Of a stretch of 64,000 bases of DNA, positions 21,617 through 33,687 are shown piece after piece. A model generated the notes under the pieces. The model had not been told where the DNA came from and did not search any database. It worked only from the letters and a program-made list of their open reading frames with translations. Position 1 is the stretch's first letter. The number at the start of each line of letters is the position of its first letter. This stretch comes from Amaurobius ferox. Lineage: Eukaryota > Arthropoda > Arachnida > Araneae > Amaurobiidae. The position numbers and the translations under genes are program-made. The stretch is from the NCBI GenBank assembly GCA_951213105.1, contig OX578135.1, positions 160,757,250 through 160,821,249 on the forward strand, in the 5' to 3' direction.

Positions 21617-23327
21617 CAGTACAACCTCGAAAATCCGGTTGTTTGCCAAATTTTCGTTTTTTTTTTCCCCGGACTGACGAAGTCGCGGATTTAAAACAAC
21701 AGGGTAAGATTATTTATATGGAATTATATTTTATAAACAAATACCGCATTTTCCGGTCGACTTTCTGAACCCCGAAATGAAACGAAAGTTTAGATGGATG
21801 GCCGTAGATCGGCGTGAATTACGTTGTTGGCGTTAATCTCTCCTCCCCCTTATTCAAGTCACAACTCCCGATGAATTATTTCGTGTAAAATATACATCGT
21901 TATTTAAGTACTGAATTTTTATTTTTCAATAATAAGGAAAGGAAATTTTAATAAGACATTTTTCTGAAACAATGTAATTTTTAATATTAAGCAGTTTAAA
22001 ACGTTATCGTAACATTTTATCACAGATTGTTCAATTAAATCTAAAAATCCCGAGAATTCATATTAACGCTCACGGAAATTTATTTTGTTCACTTCGTAGT
22101 ACGAATCCCATTCTTCAATGAATTCTGTTTTGTCTTCAAGAATTTCCTCTCCCTCCCAATATCTGACGATTTTTTCGTTTTCGTCGAACGTGTCAGCTTA
22201 AAATCGACAGTATATTTTGCCTTTTTTGTTTAGAAAGTCATATTTACATACTATAAATAGCAAATAAATAACTAAATAATATCGTATCGCACAGATCCGA
22301 GCACCAAGGTCATTAACATACAGTCCTCTCAAAGGGGTCAGCTGTGTTTACGATTAGGAACTAAGCAAATTCCTTTCTTCCCTTTCTCTGCCCCACCACG
22401 TCCCGGTGTTGCAGCAGCCTAGTAATGACTCATCGTAATTTAGAAAAATCATTGAGAGGAGAGATATTTTTCTTTTTTAGGAAAGACATTTATTTTATCT
22501 ACTGCGATATTTTTTACATATATGACTATTACTAATAAAGTTTTTACTTTTTTCAGAGTCATCAGCCTTATATTAAACATAACATTATATAGATGCTAGA
22601 AAATAAATAAAACTTTTAAATTCTTATTTTTTGCTTTTCGTTCGTTAATAGCGAAAACGGTTTAAACGCATTTACACCTTTAAATATATCAGCAAAAGTG
22701 CTAATCCTCGCGCTTTACTAAATCTCGGTGCTACATTAAATTCTTCTGGTGCTTCATTAAATCTCGACAAAGCCGATAAAACGGAAGTTCTACACTGTGA
22801 TGATGATGCACCAATCGTAAATAAATGGAGTGATGGCGAAATTCGCGATATGATATTAAATAAAAAAATATCAAAGTAGGGATGATAAATGTGGAGAAGA
22901 AAAAATACCCATTGATAATCTTATGCAAACAATCGATCATGTAATTAAAGGTCTTGAATAAAGAAGCTTTAAAACCGAACAGATATAATGACCATCTACA
23001 AGATAAAGAAAACTGCTTTCTCATAAACTAAAATTAATGAAATAACAAATGTTAATTCAAATATTTAAACGAAATGATAAAATGTAATTTTATCATTTCG
23101 TTTCGTTCACACATTCTAAATTACTAATGTGTATATATTTTTTCTTAGAAATTTCTTTTGCCCTATTTTTTAGATTAAATAATATGTTTTAATTTATTAA
23201 CTTAACTTTTGTCATTGTTTTTACTAAAGATAGTGCTTTATAGTGTATTTAGTTAATATTAAATCTGAATTTTATTAAAATTCTATAATCCGGAATCGGC
23301 AAAGTCCGGATTTTCAAGGTTGTACTC
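21617..23327 (+). mobile_element. Tigger deletion derivative
   Basis: The left end CAGTACAACCTCGAAAATCC and the right end, read inwards, GAGTACAACCTTGAAAATCC are inverted repeats. TA dinucleotides lie outside (21615-21616 and 23328-23329). A plus-strand fragment near 22765-22865 reads DKADKTEVLHCDDDAPIVNK then WSDGEIRDMILNK, which matches the C-terminus of the Tigger transposase at 3472-3729 (DNDAPIINKFSDCKIQEMVL). Little else of the transposase is left. A fragment of the same family's right end recurs at 39943-39993. Confidence 0.8.
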
Positions 23328-24783
23328 TAAAGTACTCGTGATGTGGTCATGTGATACGCAAACTTGTTTTACTGAAAATGCGGTCTGAAATCGCGCCGAA
23401 TAACTGTAGATAACCGGATTTTTCTTCTCGTATTTCGGACCGATCAGTGCGGAACTTTCGCTTTTGCACGTGTAAAAAAATTGCGTTTTTGGCGCAGTTT
23501 GGCGCAGATATTGAGATTTTAGGTGCTTTTGTAGCAGGATGTAGCAGTGAACGGAAATTGTAGCAGTTTGGCGCAATTGGCGCAGATTTTCCACCCCTGC
23601 GTTAGGCACCCAGGGCCCACCCACAACTTTGGTAAAAAATCGATATTTGCACATTTTCTGGTAGCTGTACCAGACAAAGGCTGGTCACCATAGGCAGCTA
23701 GTTTAACAATAAAAAAGGAATAAATATTTTTAACTACTATAATATCTTTAAAAGCTAAATATATATATAATAAAAACTATACATTTAATAATAAAAAAGG
23801 AATAAAGAAACAGAACAAAACAGAAACTCCTTTAGATAATTCTGAATGTTTCAAAATTTAAAGAAAAATTTTATAATTGTGTGAAAAAAAATTGAGTAAA
23901 AAATAAAGCTGCAGATTTCAACTGGTTACCAGCTCCTACATTTAAAAAGGGAGTGCCCCTATTTAAATCGCTATATAAAATAATGACATTGGAGCATTCA
24001 CACTACATCACAATGCTCTATAATATATACTAAAAATTATTGGTAAACATTTAAAAAAAGGAATTGCATGTAACACTTTTATTTTATCGTGTGAAGTGCA
24101 TCCTCACCACATTTAACTGCATGCTTTTGTTTGATTTCTGTAGAATATTATAATAATCTCTTAAAAAAAGCAAAATACTAGGTATTTCAAAAGGATGCAA
24201 CCCGACTTTCAAAAAGGTAGAACATACTGTGCTCCTGTTTTCAGAGACTCAACTTCTTTGTAGCTCTGAAAAGAGTAGTTGATGACAATCCAGTTCCAGA
24301 ACATAATATTCTAAGAGATATCCTGGAAGGAGTTAAATGGTTGTTCACATCATTGAAAACTTCCAGACCGGGCTCTTTAGATCTTGAACACACCTAGTCT
24401 CGCAAATTGTAACAATCAAATGCGATATTGTTGATTTCTTTCTTTTTTTTTTTAAACTACAGAATGAGGAAATGTTAAACAGACAATTCAAGTGTCTGAA
24501 TTAAAAAAATTCAAATTTTTAAGGCAATAAATCTACAATATCTTAAAAATGGAAAATTACAGTGGAAAAATTTATAAGTTTTGAGAAACTTTATCAGCAT
24601 ATTTATAAATGCAATTTATTTAGAATCTAATACATTAAAAATAATATATATTTAATACAAGTACACATTATATTAAAGTTTAATTTTATCCTCAATAATG
24701 TTACAAAACATGATGCACAATTATGATCACACTATGTGGTCACATGTATCAATTCTAATCTTTCAAAGAAAATATTTACGTTT

Positions 24784-24785
<2 letters not shown>

Positions 24786-24827
<42 letters not shown>
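24786..24827. repeat. (TA)n microsatellite
   Basis: This is an uninterrupted alternating TA run of about 40 bases. Confidence 0.95.
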
Positions 24828-24832
<5 letters not shown>

Positions 24833-25005
24833 TATGTAACAATAAAAATAAGCAATTTAAGTAATCGTGATATATTAATATCACAGAACAGCAAAACCAT
24901 GACCACAACGCCGATAATAGAAAAGAACAACACCGGACAAAATTAACCAGAATTAAATTCTGCTTCAGGTCTGAGTATTTAATTCTATTTAACCCAAACA
25001 AACAG

Positions 25006-25007
<2 letters not shown>

Positions 25008-25057
<50 letters not shown>

Positions 25058-25058
25058 G
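25008..25058. repeat. (AAT)n microsatellite
   Basis: This is an uninterrupted trinucleotide run of about 50 bases. Confidence 0.95.
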
Positions 25059-25130
25059 TTTAAAAATCCAATGATAGAATAGAGAGAAGTTTAATTATAT
25101 GATTATTTATATAATTACAAATAATATAAT

Positions 25131-25900
25131 TTATAGATTATTTATATGCTTAGCATGAAATTTTTTATCTGATAATCTATAAATTCTAAAAAGTTGATTA
25201 AGGATAATATTTCTAAACATTTGAATAGAGTTGCAGGAATAAAATGGTAATATTTTATTAATGTTGAAATTAAAAGTATTTTTTATCATATAAATAAGTA
25301 ACAATACCATGAGTAGGCTCAATAATTAGATTTAAATCCAAAAAATTAATATTGTTACTAATAGTTGCTTCATTAGGGATTAATTCCAAATTGTCTGGAT
25401 AGAAATCTATATGACATAAAATTTCAGCATATACTAAACAAATCGGATCATCAACATATCTGTAAATTTTATAATCTATTGAAGTAAAAGACAGTTCATA
25501 ATGATAAATATATAAATTAGCTAACATACTTCTACTGCAACCACCTTGTGGAACCCCTAAGACTTGTAAATATAATTTATTTCCCTGAAAAATATAATTA
25601 TTGAAAAGAAGAAAGTGAAGAAGTTTAGAAAAATTGATAAAAATTGTTTGTGTAGATTGATTAGTAATATAAGCATTATATAGAGCTAGAATTATAATAC
25701 ATATAAATCAGAGATCTTAATATTATTGAAAAGATCTTTAAAGTCAAAAGTTTGAAATCCAATTAGTTTACCTAGTGATGTTAATTTAGTTTTTAATTCT
25801 TTACTATTATTTAGAATAAGGTAATTATTGCTAGAATAAAGTAAACTATCATTAATTAGATTTAAATAATTTAGTAGTAACTTACTTGCTGTAGTAAAGT
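25131..25900 (-). pseudogene. Reverse-transcriptase fragment of uncertain type
   Basis: On the minus strand, in several frames, the order is: TFDFKDLFNNIKISDLY (RT motif A with its Asp), LGVPQGGCSRSMLANLYIYH (motif B, GxPQG), YKIYRYVDDPICLVYAE (motif C, YVDD), NNINFLDLNLIIEPTHGIV (motif D/E region), and then IQMFRNIILNQLFRIYRLSD. The FLDL block and the RYVDD spacing recall Penelope-like and related RTs found outside LTR and classical LINE groups. No GIY-YIG endonuclease or flanking repeat was seen. Frameshifts make it dead. It sits immediately downstream of exon C in the intron. Confidence 0.6.
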
Positions 25901-25935
25901 ATATATATATATATATATTAAAGAATGAAACAAAC

Positions 25936-26053
25936 CTTTCCTTCACATAATATCACAGGCACAGGAAATCTAGTTCTACACCTAGCTGAATTGGATTTGT
26001 TGGCTATATCTTTATATTTAGCAACATCAAAAAAATTAACAGTTGTATCAGAG
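25936..26053 (-). CDS. Mtmr14: MTMR14/EDTP-like phosphatase, exon C (118 nt)
   Basis: The minus-strand translation after one completing base is SDTTVNFFDVAKYKDIAN, then KSNSARCRTRFPVPVILCEG, then K. The block ARCRxRFVCPVILFxGK is diagnostic of MTMR14/Jumpy (EDTP in flies), and the spacing to CRSATL in exon D is exactly as expected. The acceptor TTTCTCTCCTTAG and donor GTTTGT flank it. The first base completes the AG left by exon B to Ser, and the exon ends in phase 0. Pro in RFPVPV where relatives have a Val-Cys type pair is a small oddity. This is the strongest single piece of evidence for the host gene. Confidence 0.93.
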
Positions 26054-28549
26054 CTAAGGAGAGAAATAAATATTTCAGAAACAATATACAGATACACAAA
26101 ATGGAAATAAATTCATGACACATAGTGAAATTACAATCCTGCATATAACATATGAAGTCTCCAATCATCCTTTGAATTAATATATAGGCAAAATCTTGGA
26201 AATTATATTAGTGGCCAATGGCTGGTAGTACTTACTATAAACATTAATAACCACCTCAGAAAGCTGCCACTGATGAAAAATTCAATTATGACTATTGTTT
26301 AAAAATAAGATTTAAATTTCTAAATATATGCTCGATTCATTTCACTAACTTCTTCACTATAGAGATTTTTAATTGCAACTTATTTTAATGGAGCTTTTAC
26401 ATTAAAACAAACTATCTACAAATTTTAATAAAAGTGTTTACATAAAATTTAAAGTTTTAACATGATAATTACTCATTAATCATTTTTAGAAATCTAAAGA
26501 AATTAAAATACTAAACTTTGTATAAATGTAATTAACTACGCCTACTTCATAATACATTCTTGAAATATTGCGAAAAGTAGTGAAGTGTATATGTAATATG
26601 TGTATGTATAATGCTTAAACATTTAACATGTAAATGTAAAACAGTATTGAGATTTGTTGGCTGAAAATTAATATTACAATTTTTATACATACGCATCTTA
26701 ATTATTTTTAATTTAACATAACAATTCAATTTAAACTCCTTTTCTTTTCTAATTCAGTTTAATTACCACATGTCCCCAAATGATTTGGGGATCAAACACT
26801 AAAGAAAATAGTATACATAGTTTCACACTATTATGTTTGAAATTCGGAAGTTAAAGAACTGCTGCAATTATCGGCAGGCAGGGACTAAAGATGTAGTCAC
26901 CAAAATTTGAGTATGGGCAATCTTTTTAATTGCCACATCCACCTAATTAGTTGCCTTGTGGCCAGGTAGCAACCGTTAATATTTACCTGTACATTGATAT
27001 GTTAAAAAAACTCATGCCTTCAGTATATGTGAAAATTGTTATGCTAACAAAAAAAAAAAAACATATCTTGTACCTCAGTAACTACTTCACATTAGCATTT
27101 TGTTTTACCATCTCCAGAGATACAGGAAAATCCCAGACTTCTAGGATAGGGCAAACTTGTCAATTTTGCTTGAGAGAAGGAAAATAGGTGTTTATTCGGA
27201 ATAGGGAATTCCTGCATAAGAAGTTATATTCCTTTATAGGAAATTCATATTTTCTTTCTGTTCAGCTTGCTCTATAAAATGCTTCATTTCTGCATACTGT
27301 AATGCTTCATTTCTGATGCATTAATGATGTGCTTCATTTCTGCATACTGTAATATTTCTCAAAATATGATCTGCAGTGAAAGGTTGCAAACAAATTCCAA
27401 ATTGTAAGATTGTGAACCCTGATGAGATAGCAAGCAATCATGAGATTGCAAGTCTAAGATAAAAACAGCAACTATTTTGAGCGTGCTGTAAGTGAAAATG
27501 ATATTTCACATGGGCAAATTACTACTTGCAATATGATTTTTACAAGCCCAGTTAGCTACTGTTGCTAATTGCGATCAGATACACGTTTTATACACCATAT
27601 GCCAAAACTTTCAGATGTCTCACGATAACTTCTTTATATGATGCTACAGATTAAGTGTCAAGACAGTGATAAAGGATAAGAGCACTGCAAAACACTGTAT
27701 TGCAGAAATTAGTGTAGGCAGTGACACATAGCAAGGGCACTTTTAGTGTCCTCACCATGTAGTGCCTTACTTATTATATGTAATATACTGTCCAGTAATA
27801 TAGTATTTAACCATGTAATATAGAGTCTTACTTATTGTAAGACACTATATTATAGAAATAATTTCAAGCAAAATACCCTATAACTATATCTCTAAAACTA
27901 CAGTGGTTAAAAGAATTGTAGATGACCTGTCAAAATGCCTATGGGAATAATATTCTAGATTCCCATAAGTTGCATATTTGGATCTTCAAAAGTGAGGAAG
28001 ATACAACCCTTTGAATTTTAGAAAAAGACAGTCATTTCACAGCTTCCTTCTTCTCCTCCTTATTCAGATAACATTTCTATATGGAAAATTCATCTGATTT
28101 TAAAAAAATTTTCAGATATGTTAACTGTGAGAGGTGAAGGTTTCATGTATGTATAATATGAAACAGGTCCCCCTAAAACATTTGAATTTTTAAATCAAAG
28201 CCTTCCCTTATTTTAAGTTAAAAATCTAAAAAAAAACCATTTTCGACCAAGGTGTAGCCATTGCATCACAAAGTAAAAAGTTTTTCAAATCTGAGTTCTC
28301 TCATTGCCAATTATTGAATATACATTTTCACGTTATATAAAATATTATGAAATAGCCAATAAAAACATCGAGCTGGTAAAATATTCAGTTACATTTAACT
28401 TAGTCCATTCATAAAATATTGGCAAAAACTTTTCATCTGTACTGTGGATAATGTGAACAGTACTTTATTTTCTCTACAATGCATGGTATAATTAATAATG
28501 TATAGAGAAAATATTGGAATGGGGTCGAAAATAAGAAATTGAATTATCA

Positions 28550-28780
28550 ATGAATTTGGACACTTTGAGCACTCTAAAAAATGAATACATAACGTCTGTG
28601 TGTCTGCACAATGTATGTATCCACTCTAGCTCCAAACTGTACAACAAAATTTCCCTAAATTTGTTAAGCAAGTCACTTGTAGGTTACCCTGGTGCATTTA
28701 TTTTTCTGTTTATTTATTTTGTCAGGTTTGTCTGTGAGACGTGTATATGAGGTCATAAGCTGAACTAGAAAATTTCACCC
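28550..28780 (+). repeat. Dispersed repeat R4, copy 2
   Basis: The sequence TATCCACTCTAGCTCCAAAC followed by ACAAAATTTCCCTAAATTTG and AAGTCACTTGTAGGTTACCC matches the flank of the non-LTR insertion at 12678-12785. The 66-codon ORF over it (28550-28750) is not conserved in the other copy, so I treat the region as non-coding. Confidence 0.55.
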
Positions 28781-29010
28781 TCCTCTCTCCCCTTTTTTTT
28801 TACATCTCAGACGGGTTTTTTTTTTTTTTATAGGATATCAATTCTTTTTATTAAGTTTATAAAGATGATTTCACAGCTTTTGAGATTTATCTGAAAGATA
28901 TCATTGTAAATTTGTATTATTCTAGTGGCATGTTAAGGAATAAATAGATACTAATCGTTTGTCTATATTATTTGTTAAGACATAAATATCATTAATACAT
29001 TTTACAAATA

Positions 29011-31346
29011 CAGTCAGACCTCTTTATCCCAACACTTTCAGGATCACAAAAAATTGTCGTCATAAGCAAAGTGTCATGGTAACCAGAGTTGAAGAAAACC
29101 ATATTTATAAAAAGCTGTATTTTTTATGAATTTAAGACAATTTTAAATTTATAACTATTCTTGCATTTTTAAGCAATAAACAATTTATTTACCAAAATAA
29201 AAAAAAAATTAAATTAAAAAGAATAAAAATCAGATTTTTTGACTTACTTCTTTATTGTGACATGAAATATTGATGAATTAAGGTTTGCTTATTCCTAGAC
29301 ATGCTTCCAACAATTCTTTTTTCAATATTATACAATGAATTAAAATCAGTATCCGTTGTTTCAGAAATGGATGTTAAATAATTTCTTATCATTTCAAGGC
29401 AGTGCAATGCTTCTGTTTTAGTTGAAGGCTTGTTTTGTTCCAGTTCTATATCACTTTCACTCTCTGAGTCTGAAGGAATTTCTATCTGTTTCTCTTTGAT
29501 CTCTTACAACTTCAGGAATCGTTGCAACTGGTGATGTGGTGACATCCTTATCAAAATTGATATACCTCTGGACATATCTCATTGCATCTATTTTGCGATC
29601 CAACAACTCTTCAAACAATATTGAAAGAGGGATGTACTCTTCATCATTACCTTCTGTAGAACCGGGATCTGATGAACTTGGATTATTTTCTGTGAAACCA
29701 GCATGTTTGAAACAGTTTTGAATTGTCTTAGAAGATACATCAGCCTAACTTTTATGAACATAGCTTACAGCATCTAAAACAGATGGTTTGAAGTCACGGC
29801 CTTCATCAATGGCCTTTATCCAGTCTTTAACCAGTAATTTGCGATAATTCCTCTTAAAGTTAAAAATGATCCCTTGATCTAATGGTTGCAAAATTGCAGT
29901 AGCATTCGGCGGCATATAAACCAGTTCAATAGAGTTTAGGCCTTGCATTTCAATGTATGCAGTACAATTATCTACTATAAAAGCTACTTTTTGATTCATT
30001 GAGTGAAATTTTTCGTCTAAAGATTTTATAGTCCTTTCCCATATTTTGAATGACATCCACGATTTTCGATTACTTTCGTAGTACACTGGCAAAGACTTCA
30101 CATTTCGAAAGCAACAACGTTTTTTGCTTTTCCCGATGACTAATGACTTAAGCTTTTCAGAACCTGACATGTTTGCTCCCAAAAAAACCCTTTCCTTACT
30201 CTTTTTACTTCCTGAGCAAGTATCAATCTGAAAACACAAAGTCTTTTCCGGTAAGAGTCGAAAAAAAAAGAGTCCTGTTTCATCCAAATTAAACACATCA
30301 TCTGAAGTTTAACGTTCCAATACATCTTTCAACGAAGAAATTTTCCAATCACTGACTTGACTGTGATTTTCCGCCACTGCTTCGCTGCATATTTTCTTAA
30401 AAGAAAGTTTATTGCACTCCTTGAATCCTTCAATCCAGCCGTTACTTGCTGAGAACTTCGGAACATTCATTTCTTTCAATATTTTTAATGCTTTTGCTTT
30501 TAAAAGCAGACCCAAAATCGGCATAGTTTGAGATCTTGCATAGGTCAACCATTTAAAAACTGTTTCTTCAACGTCTTCGTAGTTTGATTTTCGCATTTTC
30601 TTCCGGTTACCTCCATCTTGAGTATGGAAATAATTTTTGAGCCTTTGTTTTAAAGAAAGTATACTCATAAATGTCGTTCTAGGTATTCTTTTTGTTTTAG
30701 CAAATGCAGTCTCTTCGATAATCCAGACTTTTCATAGTCTTTTATCATTTTTATCTTTTCATCCAGTGTCCATGAACAGTTTACTCACCATTTTGCTGTG
30801 AACAAGCTCTATGAATAAAGCGTGGGAAGGAAATGTTTTACATTCCGTTGAAGGCACCTGTTATTTTTTTACCTCCCACATTCCCTAAATGAATGTTGCA
30901 CTCTCAACGTGAAACACAATGGGTGAGTAATTCCGAGGGGAACGCAGATGTCAAGATAATAAGAACACAATAGAGAATGCACAAGAGGGGAAATTTTTTT
31001 TTCCCTTTACTGACTTAAGTAGATCATTCATAGTGTGTGGGTCTTTTCATTCAGATAAAGGATTGAGATAAAGTTTCTCCTTTATCTCATTGGGTATTTT
31101 AGACACTTTTGTGAAAAGTGTGGCTATGAAACTTCTTACCCTCCCAATTACCATGCTGTAAGATGGTTTATGAAAAATAGACAATTTTCCTAAACCGTCA
31201 GGATATACAGAGTTAAAAATTACTCAATGACGTAAAATCCAGAGTTTATTTACATTAAAATCATATACAGAAAATCGGGACTTTAAAACTGCTGTGATAA
31301 GCAGAGTGATATGAAAACCGGGTGTCGGGATAAAAAGGTCAGACTG
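29011..31346 (-). mobile_element. Tigger transposon, 2.3 kb, near full length
   Basis: The terminal inverted repeats are CAGTCAGACCTCTTTATCCC at the left and, read inwards, CAGTCTGACCTTTTTATCCC at the right. TA lies on both sides (29009-29010 and 31347-31348). One CENP-B/DDE transposase gene occupies the minus strand. The ends are only slightly diverged and the coding region has few lesions, so this is one of the younger elements here. Confidence 0.92.
29256..30800 (-). pseudogene. Tigger transposase, few lesions
   Basis: The N-terminal helix-turn-helix region starts near 30800 (WTLDEKIKMIKDYEKSGLSK) and is frameshifted near 30670. The CENP-B type domain follows (RKKMRKSNYEDVEETVFKWL, ARSQTMPILGLLLKAKALKI, WIEGFKECNKLSFKKICSEA). 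After one in-frame TAA at 30309 come the catalytic blocks: FNLDETGLFFFRLLP (first Asp), KVAFIVDNCTAYIE (second Asp) and ILQPLDQGIIFNFKRNYRKL (third Asp). A second in-frame stop (TAG at about 29745) interrupts KS-ADVSSKTIQNCFKHAGF. One frameshift near 29500 precedes the end KQTLIHQYFMSQ near 29256. All three acidic residues are intact. Confidence 0.85.
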
Positions 31347-32545
31347 TAATAATATTGTAAGGTAGACCTTAGAACACTGACACTCATTCATATTTATATT
31401 TCTGACAAACTTTTATAGCATTTCATGTTATTTTTATCAAACTGACGACATTTTAAAAAAGTTGCCAAATTTTTTGTCAGAATTACCAAATTTGTCACCA
31501 AGTGAAATAAATACACTCTATCAAAATATATATACTATACCATTCTTTAACAAATCACAACTGGTGCACTACGCTTGCATAGCACAGGTAAAATTCGTAT
31601 AGCACAGGCTGACCCATGGCCACCATATTCAATCATAGTGAGTAATGCCCTGGCGATAACGAGTGAAAATCAGCAACACTGACCTCCAAAATCTCTTTGT
31701 ACTGACAATATATGTTACTGACATTAGTGGAATGTACCTGTTTTGGTACACTTATTGCTGATAATGGCAAAAAAAAAAACCCATGATATTCTTGCATTCA
31801 TCTCTTATACAATTTATCCATTTTTTTCTTCTTTCTTGCTCTTTCAGGAATCTAAACATTCGTATCCCTTTCAGGAAATTATTAGAATATTTTACAGTCA
31901 AACATTCTCACATTTTAATGCGCATTTATACCACAATACCGAGACACTGAACAATAATGAACCAATGTGCAAGTATGATTCAAAATCACGGATGTTCCAG
32001 TTTGTTATATAGTAGCCTTAGTAACAGATGCAAGGTGGCCACTCTTCGGACATATTGAAATTCCCTGACTTTTCCAGGCTTTTCAGGTGAATTGAAAAGA
32101 AATTCCAGACCAGTAATTTTAACATAAAACATGTGCAGGTCCCTATTTAGTTACAAATTTGATTAAAGAATCTTAACAATTTAACTCCACTATCCAAAAA
32201 AAGTTATATTAAGTCAGAAGGAAAAAATACACATTTTTTTTGTTTTGTTTTTACAAATAAATTTTGACATTTTTAATAGAAAATACATGTAAATGCAGTA
32301 AAATTGGACTACTGAAATCTTTAAAAGAATTTAATGGTTTCCATTAAAGACAATAAAAAGAAATAGTCTAAACTGATGTCCTTAAATATAGGCATTGCAA
32401 ATTGCTCACAATGACAGAGATCATTAAAGATATGCAATAACTACACTATAACAAGCCACAGCCATTGAATAATTAATGTCAATTCAGCAATGTCAAAAGA
32501 ATGTCATTAAAATAGAAAAAAATATAGTAAAATGCATATAATATA

Positions 32546-33687
32546 CAGAGATGTCAACCTCTGAAAGGGGTCATCAGTAGAAAAATCAGGAGTTTTCAGT
32601 AAAGCCGCATCGACCATCAGCAAGATTTGACGTGTATTGACAATATATATTTTAAAACCTTAGAATAAGTTCAAAATGTAGTATTGCTAACTTAACTGAG
32701 TTAATTACAACTGAATGGCACTATTTATATGAAAATAATTAAGAAATTAACCTTTATAATTAACCAAAATATGAAAAAAGCTAGTTTAGTCAAGTCAATG
32801 TGCAACAATAGGGAGATGGAGATCGATGGAAAAGGATAATTTTGTACTCTCGGCAAAGCCCGAGGGGGAAAAAAACTGAATTTCACGATCGTACTATTTA
32901 TATAAAAATAATTAAAAGATTAGATTTTATAAATCAACCAAAATATGAAAATAATCATGTTTAGTCAAGTTAATGTGCTACAATACGGTGATGGAGATCG
33001 ATGGAAAAGGATAACTGCGTACTCCTAGCAACACCCACAAAAAAAAAACTAAATTTCACGATCGTACTATTTTTATGAAAATAATTAAAAAATTAACCTT
33101 TATAATCAACCAAAATATGAAAATAATCTTGTTTAATCAAGTTAATGTGCTACAATAGGGAGATGGAGATCAATGGAAAAGGATAATTACGTACTCTCGG
33201 CAACGCCCATGAAAAAAAAACTGAATTTCACAATCGTACTATTTATGTGAAAATAATTAAAAAATTAGCCTTCATAATCAACCAAAATATGAAAATAAGC
33301 TAGTTTAGTCAAGTTAATGTGCAATAATAAGGGGATGGAGATGGATGGAAAAATGTGTACTCTCAGCAAAGCCCGAAAAGAAGGACTGAATTGCGCAATC
33401 TTATAATTTAAGCGAAATATAATTTGTTTAGTTAAATATTTCTTTATTTTTATGCACACTATAAAAATAAATTAGGTCTATTGTTCTGATACGAAATAAT
33501 TAGAAGAAGAAAATGGATGCAAACTGATAATTTTAGACTCTCAGCAAAACAGGAAATATGAATTAAATGGTAGGATGCATGGATTTCACGGGATTTTCCG
33601 TAGTTTTGGGAATAATGTCCGTAAAATAGTAAGATAAAGTAAAAATCTGTACAAACTACGGAAAATCCGTAAAAGTTGGCATCTCTG
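32546..33687. mobile_element. Nested element with CAGAGATGYCAAC ends
   Basis: The left end CAGAGATGTCAACCTCTGAA and the right end, inverted, CAGAGATGCCAACTTTTACG are short inverted repeats. CCGTAAAA-type motifs lie near the right end. I found no clear target duplication. It lies inside the GGTGGCC element and contains the 172-bp tandem array. Probably hAT-related from its CAGAG start, but this is weak. Confidence 0.55.
32700..33400 (+). repeat. Tandem array, 172-bp period, about four units
   Basis: The marker ACCAAAATATGAAAA starts at 32763, 32937, 33109 and 33281, giving periods of 174, 172 and 172. Each unit also has AGTCAAGTTAATGTGC, GGGAGATGGAGATC-ATGG and TACTCTCGGCAA-GCCC. The units are highly similar, so amplification looks recent. 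Non-coding. Confidence 0.85.

Larger units (their letters stand above)
18424..23599. mobile_element. hAT-like element with 6-bp target duplication and TGTAGCAG subterminal repeats
   Basis: The inverted ends are CAGGGGTGGAAAA, flanked by CGTTAG on both sides (18418-18423 and 23600-23605). Both ends carry several copies of TGTAGCAG within 150 bp. Near the left end, the minus strand encodes a lysine/glutamate-rich helical stretch at about 18784-19140 (LLKSVKEAGEKYRQRMEKTA, KELRQKLNTR). That may be the tail of its transposase or partner protein. Most of the interior consists of other elements: a GC-rich block, a Harbinger-like MITE and a Tigger derivative. The hAT call rests on CAGGG-type ends. 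The 6-bp duplication is unusual for hAT. Confidence 0.72.
18296..23695. mobile_element. Small MITE split by a nested element
   Basis: The left arm GCCTAACTACGACCAACC ... TTGTCTGGTACAGCTA and the right arm, read inwards, GCCTATGGTGACCAGCC ... TTGTCTGGTACAGCTA, form inverted repeats of about 34 bp. Without the 5.2-kb insert between them the element would be about 220 bp. I could not find a convincing target duplication, so the superfamily is open. Confidence 0.55.
14345..25935 (-). other. MTMR14-like intron C-D, about 11.6 kb
   Basis: The donor is GTTTGT next to 25936 and the acceptor is CTTTAG next to 14344. The intron contains a 26-27-bp tandem triplet, an 8-bp-TSD hAT, the stacked elements of 18.3-23.7 kb, two microsatellites and an RT fragment. 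The stretches 14345-15100, 15187-16018 and 23700-24780 show only AT-rich sequence and short repeats to my eye. Confidence 0.7.

Noticed and set aside
32700..33400. CRISPR-like regularly spaced repeats
   Set aside because: The units are contiguous long tandem repeats without unique spacers in an animal genome.
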